Part shown: in pieces, positions 8,370 through 15,879 of the stretch | Position numbering within the stretch: position 1 is the stretch's first letter | How the letters are laid out: every line of letters begins with the position of its first letter | Source: Bacillota bacterium | GTDB taxonomy: Bacteria; Bacillota; Clostridia; Clostridiales; Clostridiaceae | Reading direction: 5' to 3' | Length of the DNA: 38,365 bases | Assembly: GCA_021781745.1 (NCBI GenBank) | Contig: JAJXWH010000048.1 | Location: 1 to 38,365, forward strand | Notes under the pieces: generated by a model | Databases searched by the model: none | Told to the model about the DNA's origin: nothing | The model's input: the letters and a program-made list of their open reading frames with translations, nothing else | Translations under genes and position numbers: made by a program

Positions 8370-9725
8370 CTATTCTTCTGGTTTGAAGAAGAAATAAGTT
8401 AAGCAGAAGGCTACTACTATTGCTATGGCATTAATTAATATATAACTTGGTAAATTATTTACATATAGCAACATACCTGGAATAGCTGTAATTCCCATTC
8501 CTGTACCTGCCATTCCAAGCATAGCGGCAACCATACCTCCAGCAGCTCCACCTACACATCCAAAAACAAATGGTTTGATAAATCTTAAATTAACACCAAA
8601 GATTGCTGGCTCAGTGATTCCTAAAAATGCTGGAATTGCTGATGAAATATACAATGAACGTTTCTTTTTATCTTTTGTCTTAAAAGCTACCGCTAAAGCT
8701 GCTGATCCTTGGGCAACAATACCACAAGTTATTATTGAATTAAATGCATCTTTTCCTGTACTTGCCAACAATTCAACTTCTAAAGCATTTAATGCATGAT
8801 GAACCCCTGTAACTACTATAATTTGGTGAACTCCTCCAATTATTAACCCCCCAATTCCAAATGGAAGCCCCATAAATGCTCTAATGGCTCCAAAGATTAA
8901 TTGTTCAGTGTTATGCATGATTGGTCCAACTATTAATAATCCTAGTATCATTGAAAATAATAACGTAATAAATGGTGTAACTATTAAATCTAATACATCT
9001 GGGACTACTTTTTTAAGGGCTTTTTGAGTTTTAGCTGCAATAATTCCAAGTACTAATGCTGGTAATACAGACCCCTGGTATCCTACAACTGGAACTGTTA
9101 ATCCTAGTATTGAAAGATTTATTGGCGTTGCTGTTCCCGCTGCTACAGCATAAGCATTTGGTAAGCTTGGTGATACAAGCATTAAACCGATTACTATTCC
9201 GATAACAGGAGTTCCTCCAAACTTTTTCATTGTTGACCATGCAACTAATGCTGGTAAGAATGCAAATGCAGTATCAGTTAGTACCTGAGTAAAAAGAACG
9301 AAGTTATCATTCATTTGTATTCCCAAGTTTTGTATAAGCCCTCTTAATCCCATAAATAATCCTGTTGCAACTAGCACTGGGATTATTGGAACAAATACAT
9401 CACCAAAAGTTCTAGAAATCTTTTGTACTAATGTCATTTGACTATAAGCTTCTTCTTTATTATTTCCAGTAACTAAATCCGAATTTTGTCCAACTATAGC
9501 ATCATAAACTTTATTTACAAACCCTGTTCCAAGGATTATTTGATATTGAGCTGCCGCAAAAAACTGACCTTTCACTCCATCAATATTTTCAATTGCCTTT
9601 TCATTAATTTTCCCTTTATCATTAAGTATAAGTCTAAGTCTTGTTGCACAATGTTCTACTGATTTTATATTTTCTTTTCCACCAATATTCTCTAGAATTT
9701 CTTTTGCTACAATCTGTTCCTTCAT
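8370..9725 (-). CDS. scrA: Sucrose-specific PTS transporter EIIBC
   Basis: A 451-aa membrane transporter that imports and phosphorylates sucrose. The N-terminal EIIB domain has the phosphorylation Cys in 'SVEHC26ATRLRLIL'. From about residue 100 the EIIC domain has about ten membrane segments and the conserved 'GITEPAIFGVNLRF' motif. There is no fused EIIA, so a shared glucose-type EIIA must supply phosphate, as is usual for ScrA. The start chosen is the ATG at 9725, with AGGAGGGG 8 nt upstream; an upstream in-frame ATG has no ribosome site and lies in the operator region. It is the first gene of the scrARBK operon. Sucrose as substrate (rather than trehalose) is inferred from the neighbours. 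Confidence 0.92.
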   Translation of the reverse strand: MKEQIVAKEILENIGGKENIKSVEHCATRLRLILNDKGKINEKAIENIDGVKGQFFAAAQYQIILGTGFVNKVYDAIVGQNSDLVTGNNKEEAYSQMTLVQKISRTFGDVFVPIIPVLVATGLFMGLRGLIQNLGIQMNDNFVLFTQVLTDTAFAFLPALVAWSTMKKFGGTPVIGIVIGLMLVSPSLPNAYAVAAGTATPINLSILGLTVPVVGYQGSVLPALVLGIIAAKTQKALKKVVPDVLDLIVTPFITLLFSMILGLLIVGPIMHNTEQLIFGAIRAFMGLPFGIGGLIIGGVHQIIVVTGVHHALNALEVELLASTGKDAFNSIITCGIVAQGSAALAVAFKTKDKKKRSLYISSAIPAFLGITEPAIFGVNLRFIKPFVFGCVGGAAGGMVAAMLGMAGTGMGITAIPGMLLYVNNLPSYILINAIAIVVAFCLTYFFFKPEE

Positions 9726-9755
9726 AAATATCCCCTCCTGAATAATAAATGATTC

Positions 9756-9768
9756 GAAAACCGTTTTC
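9756..9768. promoter_or_regulatory. Palindrome near the scrA transcription start (cre-like or second operator)
   Basis: GAAAACCGTTTTC is a 6-bp perfect inverted repeat around one base. With its flank (minus strand TGAAAACGGTTTTC) it matches 12 of 14 positions of the CcpA cre consensus TGWAANCGNTNWCA. It covers the expected start of the scrA transcript. Confidence 0.5.
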
Positions 9769-9773
9769 ATGTT

Positions 9774-9791
9774 TATATGATATCAGTTCCA
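9774..9791 (-). repeat. Operator-like repeat, copy 1, overlapping the scrA -10 box
   Basis: Minus strand TGGAACTGATATCATATA, an 18-bp exact match to the copy at 9939-9956, centred on the palindrome TGATATCA. It covers the -10 box and spacer of the scrA promoter, where a bound repressor would block polymerase. Likely the ScrR site. Confidence 0.6.
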
Positions 9792-9806
9792 CACATGTAA
9801 TGTCAA
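9777..9806 (-). promoter_or_regulatory. scrA promoter
   Basis: Minus strand TTGACA (9801-9806), 18-nt spacer, TATCAT (9777-9782). Confidence 0.65.
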
Positions 9807-9938
9807 TACCTTTTTTATATTGATAAATTATTATGTTTTTAGCGTCACTCATAATTCCATTAATTATTGCAATAAATTCAAAATAAACTATACTTGAAAC
9901 ATTCGAAATAGAAATTTACAATTATAGAACCTCCCGTA

Positions 9939-9956
9939 TATATGATATCAGTTCCA
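9939..9956 (-). repeat. Operator-like repeat, copy 2, upstream of the scrA promoter
   Basis: An exact second copy of the 18-bp motif, 165 bp upstream of the first and in the same orientation. The spacing would suit an auxiliary operator bound by a LacI-type tetramer through a DNA loop (inference). The DNA between the copies shows no ORF. Confidence 0.55.
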
Positions 9957-9999
9957 TAACAATGCATTAAGCTTTATTTTCTTAATTAAATTTTTCTAT

Positions 10000-10043
10000 A
10001 AAAAAAAGAAAATTATTCCCTTTTATATAAAAGGAATAATTCT
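10000..10043 (-). terminator. Terminator of the small membrane protein gene
   Basis: Minus strand GAATTATTCC (from 10042) pairs with GGGAATAATT (10011-10020), followed by TTTCTTTTTTTT. Confidence 0.85.
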
Positions 10044-10072
10044 CATTCATTATTATTTTCAATATTTTTATT

Positions 10073-10546
10073 CTATAATGTCATCTTTTGAACATAAATT
10101 ATCTTTACTATCTTTTCTATTTCAGCATTTAACGCTAACTGTATTATTTTATTATTATTTAATTCAAAAGTGTATATGTTTAATCCATTTAAGTTAGTAT
10201 TGTAATACGCTGTCACACCTTTTTTGAGAGCATTTTTTCTTTCTGTAAAATAAACTCTTCTAACATCATCTCTATTAATCTTTTGAGCTATCTTTCTCCT
10301 ACTTGCATTATATACTTTAGTTATTGTGATATCACCATTATATAATTCGTATTCATAATCAACATACATCACATAGCTACCAACAAAAAATGCTAAAGCT
10401 ACTATTCCTAGTGCAATTCCAATTATAAGTGATGCAAAAACAAACATTAATGCAATTACTCCAAAAGTAATTGATAAATATTTAAGCATATTACTAAGTC
10501 TCTTTGGTCTGTCCGATGGAATAAATTGTTCTAAAACAACCTCCAT
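10073..10546 (-). CDS. Small two-TM membrane protein, DUF6106-like
   Basis: 157 aa. A short cytosolic start ('IPSDRPKRLSNML') is followed by one long or two short hydrophobic segments at about 25-62, then a soluble C-terminal domain of about 95 residues with 'DYEYELYNGDITITKVYNASRRKIAQKI' (cut here between repeats of charged residues). This pattern, a membrane anchor followed by a beta-rich domain carrying 'YEYxLxNGxLxIxKI', resembles a family of Firmicutes proteins of unknown function (I believe DUF6106). It stands alone between two terminators, with a GGGGTGG-type ribosome site. No function can be assigned. Confidence 0.6.
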   Translation of the reverse strand: MEVVLEQFIPSDRPKRLSNMLKYLSITFGVIALMFVFASLIIGIALGIVALAFFVGSYVMYVDYEYELYNGDITITKVYNASRRKIAQKINRDDVRRVYFTERKNALKKGVTAYYNTNLNGLNIYTFELNNNKIIQLALNAEIEKIVKIIYVQKMTL

Positions 10547-10751
10547 ACTTCCACCCCTTTCTTTCTCTTATCCTTATATAAATATTTTAAATTATTTAGC
10601 AATAATATCAAGTACTATTATGTATATCATACATTTTATTTGGTAACCTTTGCATTATTTTTTGTGATATATTACATAGTTTAAATATCGATTTATAATG
10701 GACTAACTATTTAAACTTGTTTAAATTTAGATTATATTAAAATATTCCAAT

Positions 10752-10789
10752 AAAAAATAAATCCTAGCCATATTAAATGACTAGGATTT
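10752..10789 (-). terminator. Terminator of hcp, in the 327-nt gap 10547-10873
   Basis: Minus strand AAATCCTAGTCAT (10777-10789) pairs with ATGGCTAGGATTT (10759-10771), followed by ATTTTTTATT. The rest of the gap is AT-rich and shows no ORF or further structure that I can support. Confidence 0.85.
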
Positions 10790-10873
10790 CATATTATTTG
10801 ATTAATATTATGTTAGTATTATAGGATTTCTAATGTTTTTCCGTTTTATTTTTTATGAAATTATACAATAATG

Positions 10874-12577
10874 TTAAGCTTCCATAAACATCTTCATATC
10901 ATCATCTACGTTAGTGATTCCACCAATTCCAAAGTTATCCACTAATACCTTTGCAACATTTGGTGAAAGGAATGCTGGAAGTGTTGGTCCTAAGTGAATG
11001 TTCTTAACTCCTAAGTGTAATAATGATAATAATACTATTACAGCTTTTTGTTCATACCAAGCTATGTTGTATGATATAGGTAATTCATTTACACTCTTTA
11101 ATCCAAATACTTCTTGAAGTTTAAGTGCTATAACAACTAATGAATATGAATCATTACATTGTCCTGCATCTAATACTCTTGGAATTCCTCCAATATCACC
11201 TAAGTTTAATTTATTATATTTATATTTAGCACAACCTGCAGTTAATATAACTGTATCTTGAGGTAACTTTTGTGCAAATTCTGCATAATAATCTCTTGAT
11301 TTTGCTCTTCCATCACAACCAGCCATTACAAAGAATCTCTTTATAGCACCTGATTTAACAGCATCAACAACTTTATCAGCCAATGCTAAAACTTGGTTGT
11401 GAGCAAATCCACCAACTATTTGTCCTTTTTCTATTTCAGTAGGGGCTTTACATTTTTTAGCCATTTCCATTACTTTTGAGAAGTCTTTTGTACCATCAGC
11501 CTTGGCCTCAATATGAGCACATCCTGGCATTCCTGTAGCACCTGTTGTAAATAATCTATCCTTATATGAATCCTTTGGAATAACTATGCAGTTTGTAGTC
11601 ATAAGTATTGGCCCATTGAACTTTTCAAATTCTTCTTTTTGCTTCCACCATGCATTACCATAGTTTCCTGCAAAGTGACTATATTTCTTGAATTTTGGAT
11701 AGTATTGTCCCGCAAGCATTTCTCCGTGAGTATAAACATCTACTCCAGTTCCTTCTGTTTGCTCAAGTAACATTTCTAAATCTCTTAAATCATGTCCTGA
11801 AATTAATATTCCCGGATTAGTTCTAACTCCGATATCAACTGTTGTTATTTCTGGATGTCCATAACTTTCAGTATTAGCTTTATCAAGTAACGCCATACCA
11901 TCTACACCAAATTTTCCAGCTTCAAGTGCTAAAGCCACATAGTCATCAGCACTTAAAGTATCATCTATTGTAGCCGCTAATGCTTTTGCCATAAATGCAT
12001 GAACTTCTTCATTGTTATATTTTAAGTTCATTGCGTGTTTCATATAAGCTGATAATCCTTTTAACCCATAAGTTATAAGTTCTCTTAAGCTTCTTATATC
12101 TTCATTTTCTGTTGCTAAAACCCCGACAGTTTCGGCTTTATTGTCAAATTCAATAACATTATCAGCATTCCAAGTTACTGCATCTGGTGCAATAACCTCT
12201 GTAGTTTGTCCTCCAAATATTTTCTTGAAGAATCCTCCACTTACTTTAACTTCTCCAACTTGTCCACCAGCATTGACAACTTTAGCTTTTAATTCTTCTC
12301 TTATTTTTAAAGTTTCTTTAACTCTATCTAAAATAGAATCTCTATCAAAATTAGCATTAGTAATTGTTGTAAATAGATTTTCTACTATAAATTTATCAAC
12401 TTTAGAGTCTGTGACATTAACTTTTCTTCCTTCGTTACTTACTATAGCTAGTCCTTTAGTAACATATATTAATAAGTCTTGAGCTTTTGCTACGTATTCA
12501 TCTTTACCGCAAACCCCTACTTTAGTACAGCCCGTACATCCAGCTGTTTCTTGACATTGATAACAAAACATTGACAT
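10874..12577 (-). CDS. hcp: Hybrid cluster protein / hydroxylamine reductase
   Basis: A 567-aa cytosolic iron-sulfur protein. Hcp reduces hydroxylamine in vitro and acts on nitric oxide in vivo, protecting anaerobes from nitrosative stress. The N-terminal cysteines C5, C8, C17 and C23 have the same 3-9-6 spacing as the proximal [4Fe-4S] site of the class I proteins of strict anaerobes, with one additional Cys at 14. Hybrid-cluster motifs downstream include 'ISGHDLRDLE', 'THGEMLAGQYYPKF', 'GCAKYKYN' and 'AGQCNDSY'. No reductase gene (hcr) lies next to it, as is usual in clostridia. A dyad at 12681-12694 lies just upstream. It is a single-gene unit with its own terminator. Confidence 0.95.
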   Translation of the reverse strand: MSMFCYQCQETAGCTGCTKVGVCGKDEYVAKAQDLLIYVTKGLAIVSNEGRKVNVTDSKVDKFIVENLFTTITNANFDRDSILDRVKETLKIREELKAKVVNAGGQVGEVKVSGGFFKKIFGGQTTEVIAPDAVTWNADNVIEFDNKAETVGVLATENEDIRSLRELITYGLKGLSAYMKHAMNLKYNNEEVHAFMAKALAATIDDTLSADDYVALALEAGKFGVDGMALLDKANTESYGHPEITTVDIGVRTNPGILISGHDLRDLEMLLEQTEGTGVDVYTHGEMLAGQYYPKFKKYSHFAGNYGNAWWKQKEEFEKFNGPILMTTNCIVIPKDSYKDRLFTTGATGMPGCAHIEAKADGTKDFSKVMEMAKKCKAPTEIEKGQIVGGFAHNQVLALADKVVDAVKSGAIKRFFVMAGCDGRAKSRDYYAEFAQKLPQDTVILTAGCAKYKYNKLNLGDIGGIPRVLDAGQCNDSYSLVVIALKLQEVFGLKSVNELPISYNIAWYEQKAVIVLLSLLHLGVKNIHLGPTLPAFLSPNVAKVLVDNFGIGGITNVDDDMKMFMEA

Positions 12578-12680
12578 ATTTAATTTCCCCCTATTTTTTC
12601 TTTATATTTATATTAATTTTCTTGTTTCTATTTCTCGCTTTTGACAATTAAGAGTTTACTATATTCTCTTCAACAATTCT

Positions 12681-12694
12681 GTAACATCCGTTAC
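12681..12694. promoter_or_regulatory. GTAAC-N4-GTTAC dyad upstream of hcp (CRP/FNR-type site)
   Basis: GTAACATCCGTTAC is a perfect 5-bp inverted repeat with a 4-nt gap. On the hcp side a possible -10 (TATAGT, 12658-12663) is centred 27 nt from the dyad, so a bound activator would sit close to the -35 region. CRP/FNR-family regulators such as HcpR control hcp in many anaerobes; that this is such a site is inference. It also lies in the promoter region of the divergent gene at 12756. Confidence 0.5.
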
Positions 12695-12755
12695 TAATTT
12701 AAATTGAATTTTTAATTAAATTTTGTGATAGAATTCTATTAGGAGGTGATTATTA

Positions 12756-13328
12756 ATGATTTCATTTATAAAAGAAAATTCAAATATTTTTATTTTTATA
12801 CTGCTATTATTTTTCATGGCAGATGTTTTTTTATTAGCTATAAAACTAAAAAATACTCTAGAAGCTCTTCCTAATTTAAAAATATCTTATAACATTCATA
12901 AAAGCTACTGCTTTGGTTTTTTCAAGGATAGGGATTATAACTTAGCAATTGTAAACCTATCCATAGAGAACACATCAACTAAATCTATCAATATTTCCAG
13001 TATACAATTAATTGATAAGGATAAATCATATTTAGCAGTTAACCTTAAAATAAGAGATGAATATAATGAGAATGGAATTTCATTGATAAACGAAGACGAA
13101 TCTGAATTCATTAATATAAATATTTCATCTGAAAATATTCTTGAAAATACAGAAATTTCACCACATAGTATATTGGATGGCTATGCAGTTTTCGAAAATA
13201 TTGAGCTAATTAATGAAACCAAAAATTACAGAATAGTTATTGAGACTCCCAAGGCAACTTTTGAAAAAGAAATCGCTATTAATCCTCTTAATAATGAATT
13301 CCACCCTATTAATAACTTAGAAGTGTAA
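12756..13328 (+). CDS. Membrane-anchored protein of unknown function, 190 aa
   Basis: AGGAGGTGATT precedes the ATG. One N-terminal hydrophobic segment (about residues 10-31, 'NIFIFILLLFFMADVFLLAI') is followed by a soluble domain rich in alternating hydrophobic residues and Asn/Ile, consistent with an Ig-like beta-sandwich ('NLSIENTSTKSINISSIQLI' and 'YAVFENIELI'). No cleavage site is apparent, so it is probably an anchored protein. It is divergent from hcp and shares the dyad region. I do not recognise the family. Confidence 0.7.
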   Translation: MISFIKENSNIFIFILLLFFMADVFLLAIKLKNTLEALPNLKISYNIHKSYCFGFFKDRDYNLAIVNLSIENTSTKSINISSIQLIDKDKSYLAVNLKIRDEYNENGISLINEDESEFININISSENILENTEISPHSILDGYAVFENIELINETKNYRIVIETPKATFEKEIAINPLNNEFHPINNLEV

Positions 13329-13330
13329 CT

Positions 13331-13367
13331 CAAAAAAAAGAATAGATGAAAAACTTCATCTATTCTA
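13331..13367 (-). terminator. Terminator overlapping the stop of the parR-like gene
   Basis: Minus strand AGAATAGATG (13357-13366) pairs with CATCTATTCT (13339-13348), followed by eight T. The stem begins inside the stop codon of the 13365 gene. On the plus strand there is no U-run, so it serves mainly the minus-strand cassette. Confidence 0.85.
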
Positions 13368-13631
13368 CCATTGTAAAAGCCTATCTATTTCATTCTCCTG
13401 CTCACTATCTATCTTTATAATTTCTTTACTCTCTTTTTCGTTAGGTATATCATTAATTTCATCATTAGAAACATTTTTTATAGGTGAAGTAAGCATACTT
13501 CCTCTCATTTTTTCAGCTATCAATACTGTTATGTATGCCGAAAAATCCAAACCAAGAGAACTAGCCTCTTTTGATGCATATTCCTTTATATGGGGGGCTA
13601 ATGTTATTGTAGTTTTTAATTTTTTACACAT
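13365..13631 (-). CDS. ParR-like ribbon-helix-helix adaptor
   Basis: 88 aa. The N-terminal 45 residues fit a ribbon-helix-helix fold: a short strand 'KTTITLA', then helices 'PHIKEYASKEASSLGL' and 'DFSAYITVLIAEKM'. The C-terminal half is acidic and probably disordered, ending 'NEIDRLLQW'. In type II partition systems such as R1 ParMRC, ParR binds the centromere through an RHH domain and uses its C-terminal tail to cap the ParM filament. The gene overlaps the ParM-like gene by 8 nt, the usual parMR order and coupling. Assignment as ParR rests on fold and position. Confidence 0.65.
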   Translation of the reverse strand: MCKKLKTTITLAPHIKEYASKEASSLGLDFSAYITVLIAEKMRGSMLTSPIKNVSNDEINDIPNEKESKEIIKIDSEQENEIDRLLQW

Positions 13632-14517
13632 TCTTACTCTTACCTATTATGTCATAGGTTTTTACATTAACCATTTGTGCATCATCTAACACCTTGTAAT
13701 CCCCCAAATAATTTTTAAGAAGTAAAGCCCCTCCGCCTATAAAAACGAACCTCGAATATTTTGATTGCTCTGGAAATGCCTGCTTTATAGCATTTATTAT
13801 TTCTCCTGCTCTAAGACTTAGTACATTATCTATATCTTTACTTACATCTATTTCTCTGCCGTCTGCAAATATAGTTTTATCTGCTATTATTTGTTCTGCC
13901 TTCATACGATTTGAATAGTTTACTCCATACTTACATAATTCTTGAAGAAGAATATCATAAGTGGAATTTACTCCTAACGGATATGTTCTTCCTTCCTTAA
14001 ACTGACCATTGCTCATGTATGCTATATCTAATGTGCCACCTCCGATATCTGCCACCAAAGTGTCCCTTTCTACCAAAGATTTATCATACAAAAATAATCC
14101 AGCCGATTGAGGAAATACAACTACTTTTGTAATAGTAAAAGTTCTATTTTCTCCATTAAGTTTCATAAATACTCGCCTATTTTCAAGAGCTTTTATCAAT
14201 GAATTCTTTTGCTCAGCAAAAAACTGAGCAGGAAGTCCAGTTATAACTCTAACATTATTATCTATTGTTGAAGTCATTGTAGCTGCTATAGCTGTATATA
14301 AGCAAATATGAAAAATTATGTCCTTATCTCTAGAATGCTCAATGCTAGTAAATCCATCATCATTGCCTATTAAATACGTTTTACTATTATATTCTACTGT
14401 ATATTTTGCAGTTTCTAATTCATGTACTTTCTCCTTTACAGTAGATGAAAAAGACCCTTCCATACCGTGCCCGATAAAGTTAGTTGTATTATACCCTATA
14501 TCTGCACTAATTCTCAT
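13624..14517 (-). CDS. ParM/StbA-family actin-like ATPase
   Basis: A 297-aa actin-fold protein. Phosphate-1 motif D6-I-G-Y-N-T, phosphate-2 motif D157-I-G-G-G-T-L-D, adenosine motif G261-G-G-A-L-L, and a Gln at the expected catalytic place (P137-Q138-S-A-G). Such proteins form dynamic filaments that push plasmid copies apart. Slightly shorter than R1 ParM (about 320 aa). A GGGGG site lies 8 nt before the ATG. It is followed by an overlapping RHH gene, and another RHH gene lies 215 nt upstream. There are no replication or conjugation genes around it, so this is a chromosomal cassette: either a relic of an integrated plasmid or a domesticated filament system. The substrate of segregation is unknown. 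Confidence 0.8.
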   Translation of the reverse strand: MRISADIGYNTTNFIGHGMEGSFSSTVKEKVHELETAKYTVEYNSKTYLIGNDDGFTSIEHSRDKDIIFHICLYTAIAATMTSTIDNNVRVITGLPAQFFAEQKNSLIKALENRRVFMKLNGENRTFTITKVVVFPQSAGLFLYDKSLVERDTLVADIGGGTLDIAYMSNGQFKEGRTYPLGVNSTYDILLQELCKYGVNYSNRMKAEQIIADKTIFADGREIDVSKDIDNVLSLRAGEIINAIKQAFPEQSKYSRFVFIGGGALLLKNYLGDYKVLDDAQMVNVKTYDIIGKSKNV

Positions 14518-14537
14518 TTTCTAATCCCCCTTTTCTT

Positions 14538-14697
14538 TGTATATTCTGTTCGAATACTTTTATATGGCGTTTATACCACAGTTTTCTTAAATATTATTTT
14601 CTCCAATTAAATGTATACTTTTTTATTCTTCTGTATATTATTTATACTGCCATTGCCTTATAGATCAAATGTTAATACCAAAGTATTTGTGTATATT
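14538..14697 (-). repeat. Four TGTATAYT repeats upstream of the parM-like gene (candidate centromere or operator)
   Basis: On the plus strand TGTATATT occurs at 14538-14545, 14632-14639 and 14690-14697, and TGTATACT at 14612-14619, all in the same orientation within the 215-nt gap. RHH adaptors bind arrays of short direct repeats in front of parMR operons. The repeats are short and the DNA is AT-rich, so chance is possible; spacing (74, 20 and 58 nt) is irregular. Confidence 0.3.
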
Positions 14698-14732
14698 GTA
14701 TTGCTTGTCCACGCATTCTATCCACAAGACAC

Positions 14733-14927
14733 TTACTCCTGTATTTCTTTTAATTCTAGATCTAAATCAATTTCCCCCTTTAACTCTGATAGTTCTGATT
14801 TACTTATGGATTTCATTATATTAAAAAGTACAAATTCTGTAATTGTCATTCCTTGCTTTCGTGCCATTCTTTTAATCGCCTGTTTCTGTTCCATTGTAAC
14901 TCTAAGCATTATCGTCGCATCCTTCAT
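14733..14927 (-). CDS. Small ribbon-helix-helix DNA-binding protein
   Basis: 64 aa from the ATG at 14927, which has GAGGAGG 7 nt upstream; an in-frame GTG eight codons earlier precedes the ribosome site. The sequence 'ATIMLRVTMEQKQAIKRMAR' followed by 'GMTITEFVLFNIMKSI' is a MetJ/Arc/CopG-type RHH, close to the type seen in DUF1778-like antitoxins. No toxin gene is next to it; the next gene is the ParM-like ATPase. It may repress this cassette through the palindrome at 14955-14993. Confidence 0.7.
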   Translation of the reverse strand: MKDATIMLRVTMEQKQAIKRMARKQGMTITEFVLFNIMKSISKSELSELKGEIDLDLELKEIQE

Positions 14928-14954
14928 TATATACCTCCTCGTAAAATTCACATA

Positions 14955-14993
14955 ATGTATATAATGTAATTACAATATATACATTACATACAT
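14955..14993. promoter_or_regulatory. 39-bp imperfect palindrome upstream of the RHH gene
   Basis: The arms (14 bp each) match at 13 of 14 positions: ATGTATATAATGTA and its partner TATACATTACATACAT region, around an 11-bp centre. It lies 28 nt upstream of the RHH start and contains tandem ATGTA/TACAT units, as expected for an RHH operator. Confidence 0.5.
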
Positions 14994-15064
14994 TACCATA
15001 CGTTATATGTATAATTTGTAATAATATGGTATAATAATCGTAAAATCTTTCGACTTCTTTCGTA

Positions 15065-15108
15065 TCAATTAAAATAACCTAGAGCTTTCTTTACACTCTA
15101 GGTTATTT
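15065..15108 (-). terminator. Terminator downstream of agrB
   Basis: Minus strand AAATAACCTAGAG (15096-15108) pairs perfectly with CTCTAGGTTATTT (15072-15084); the U-run is TTTTAATT. It lies about 100 nt past agrB, and no AgrD-like ORF is present in between. Confidence 0.8.
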
Positions 15109-15210
15109 AATAGCATTGATCTTTATATTCATTTTCTCTGAAAATTTCCTTTCTTCATATGTAATTTATTTAATCTTGTATCAAATATATATTATGCAAT
15201 AAATACTTTA

Positions 15211-15879
15211 TTAATTTGATTTCTCACCTCGTTCAATTATATATTTTATACCAAGGTCAACTTTGTTTAATAAGCTTATTCCGCCTTTTGTAAGAGTAAT
15301 GGTTTGCCATAGTATACCCAGACTAATGCATTCTATTGCATTAATATAATAAATCTCTGAATTCTTTTGATTTAGTATAAATAAAGTTAAAATTATTACT
15401 GAATAAATAATTATTGTAATAATAGATTTCTTTTTAAATTGTTTCTTCATCTCAATATTTGTAATAGGCTTCTTAACACTATCCACAGGAGCCTTCTTTA
15501 TAACGATTATCAAAGCCAGTATTATTACTGCCACGCTTATGGATATTATAGTAGCAATATTAAGCTTACATAATATCTTGTCAGTTACAATTCCTGCTGC
15601 CGAAGCTACAACTGTGCCTATTATAATGCAACGACTTGGTGAGGAAGCATGCACACCTCCAGAATATTTTCTGAAAACACTTACGGTAATTGAAAATATT
15701 AAGGCTTCATAAACTACTCCAAGTAAAAAACCAGCAATTATCACCCATAAAATAGCTGATATAATTTGTAGTAAATTAATTGCTCCATATATAATAATTT
15801 GTTCGTTATCTTCATCAACATTTAATAATACCTTAGCATTTTTGCCTATTTTCATTGCTATTTTTTCAGTGAGAAACAT
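15211..15879 (-). CDS. agrB: AgrB-family peptide-processing membrane protease
   Basis: 222 aa with about five or six membrane segments. AgrB cuts and cyclises the AgrD pro-peptide to make a thiolactone or lactone quorum-sensing signal. The catalytic pair H77 and C84 lies in 'GGVHASSPSRC', at the same residue numbers as in the S. aureus enzyme, preceded by the conserved 'FRKYSGG'. GGAGGGG precedes the ATG. The substrate gene agrD is not visible downstream (15111-15210) or immediately upstream, and no agrC or agrA is in the window. The upstream gene overlaps it but is frameshifted. It may serve an AgrD encoded elsewhere or be a remnant. Confidence 0.9.
   Translation of the reverse strand: MFLTEKIAMKIGKNAKVLLNVDEDNEQIIIYGAINLLQIISAILWVIIAGFLLGVVYEALIFSITVSVFRKYSGGVHASSPSRCIIIGTVVASAAGIVTDKILCKLNIATIISISVAVIILALIIVIKKAPVDSVKKPITNIEMKKQFKKKSIITIIIYSVIILTLFILNQKNSEIYYINAIECISLGILWQTITLTKGGISLLNKVDLGIKYIIERGEKSN

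Noticed and set aside
9634..9852. Minus-strand 72-codon ORF across the scrA promoter and start
   Set aside because: It overlaps the EIIB coding region in another frame and the promoter, with no ribosome site.
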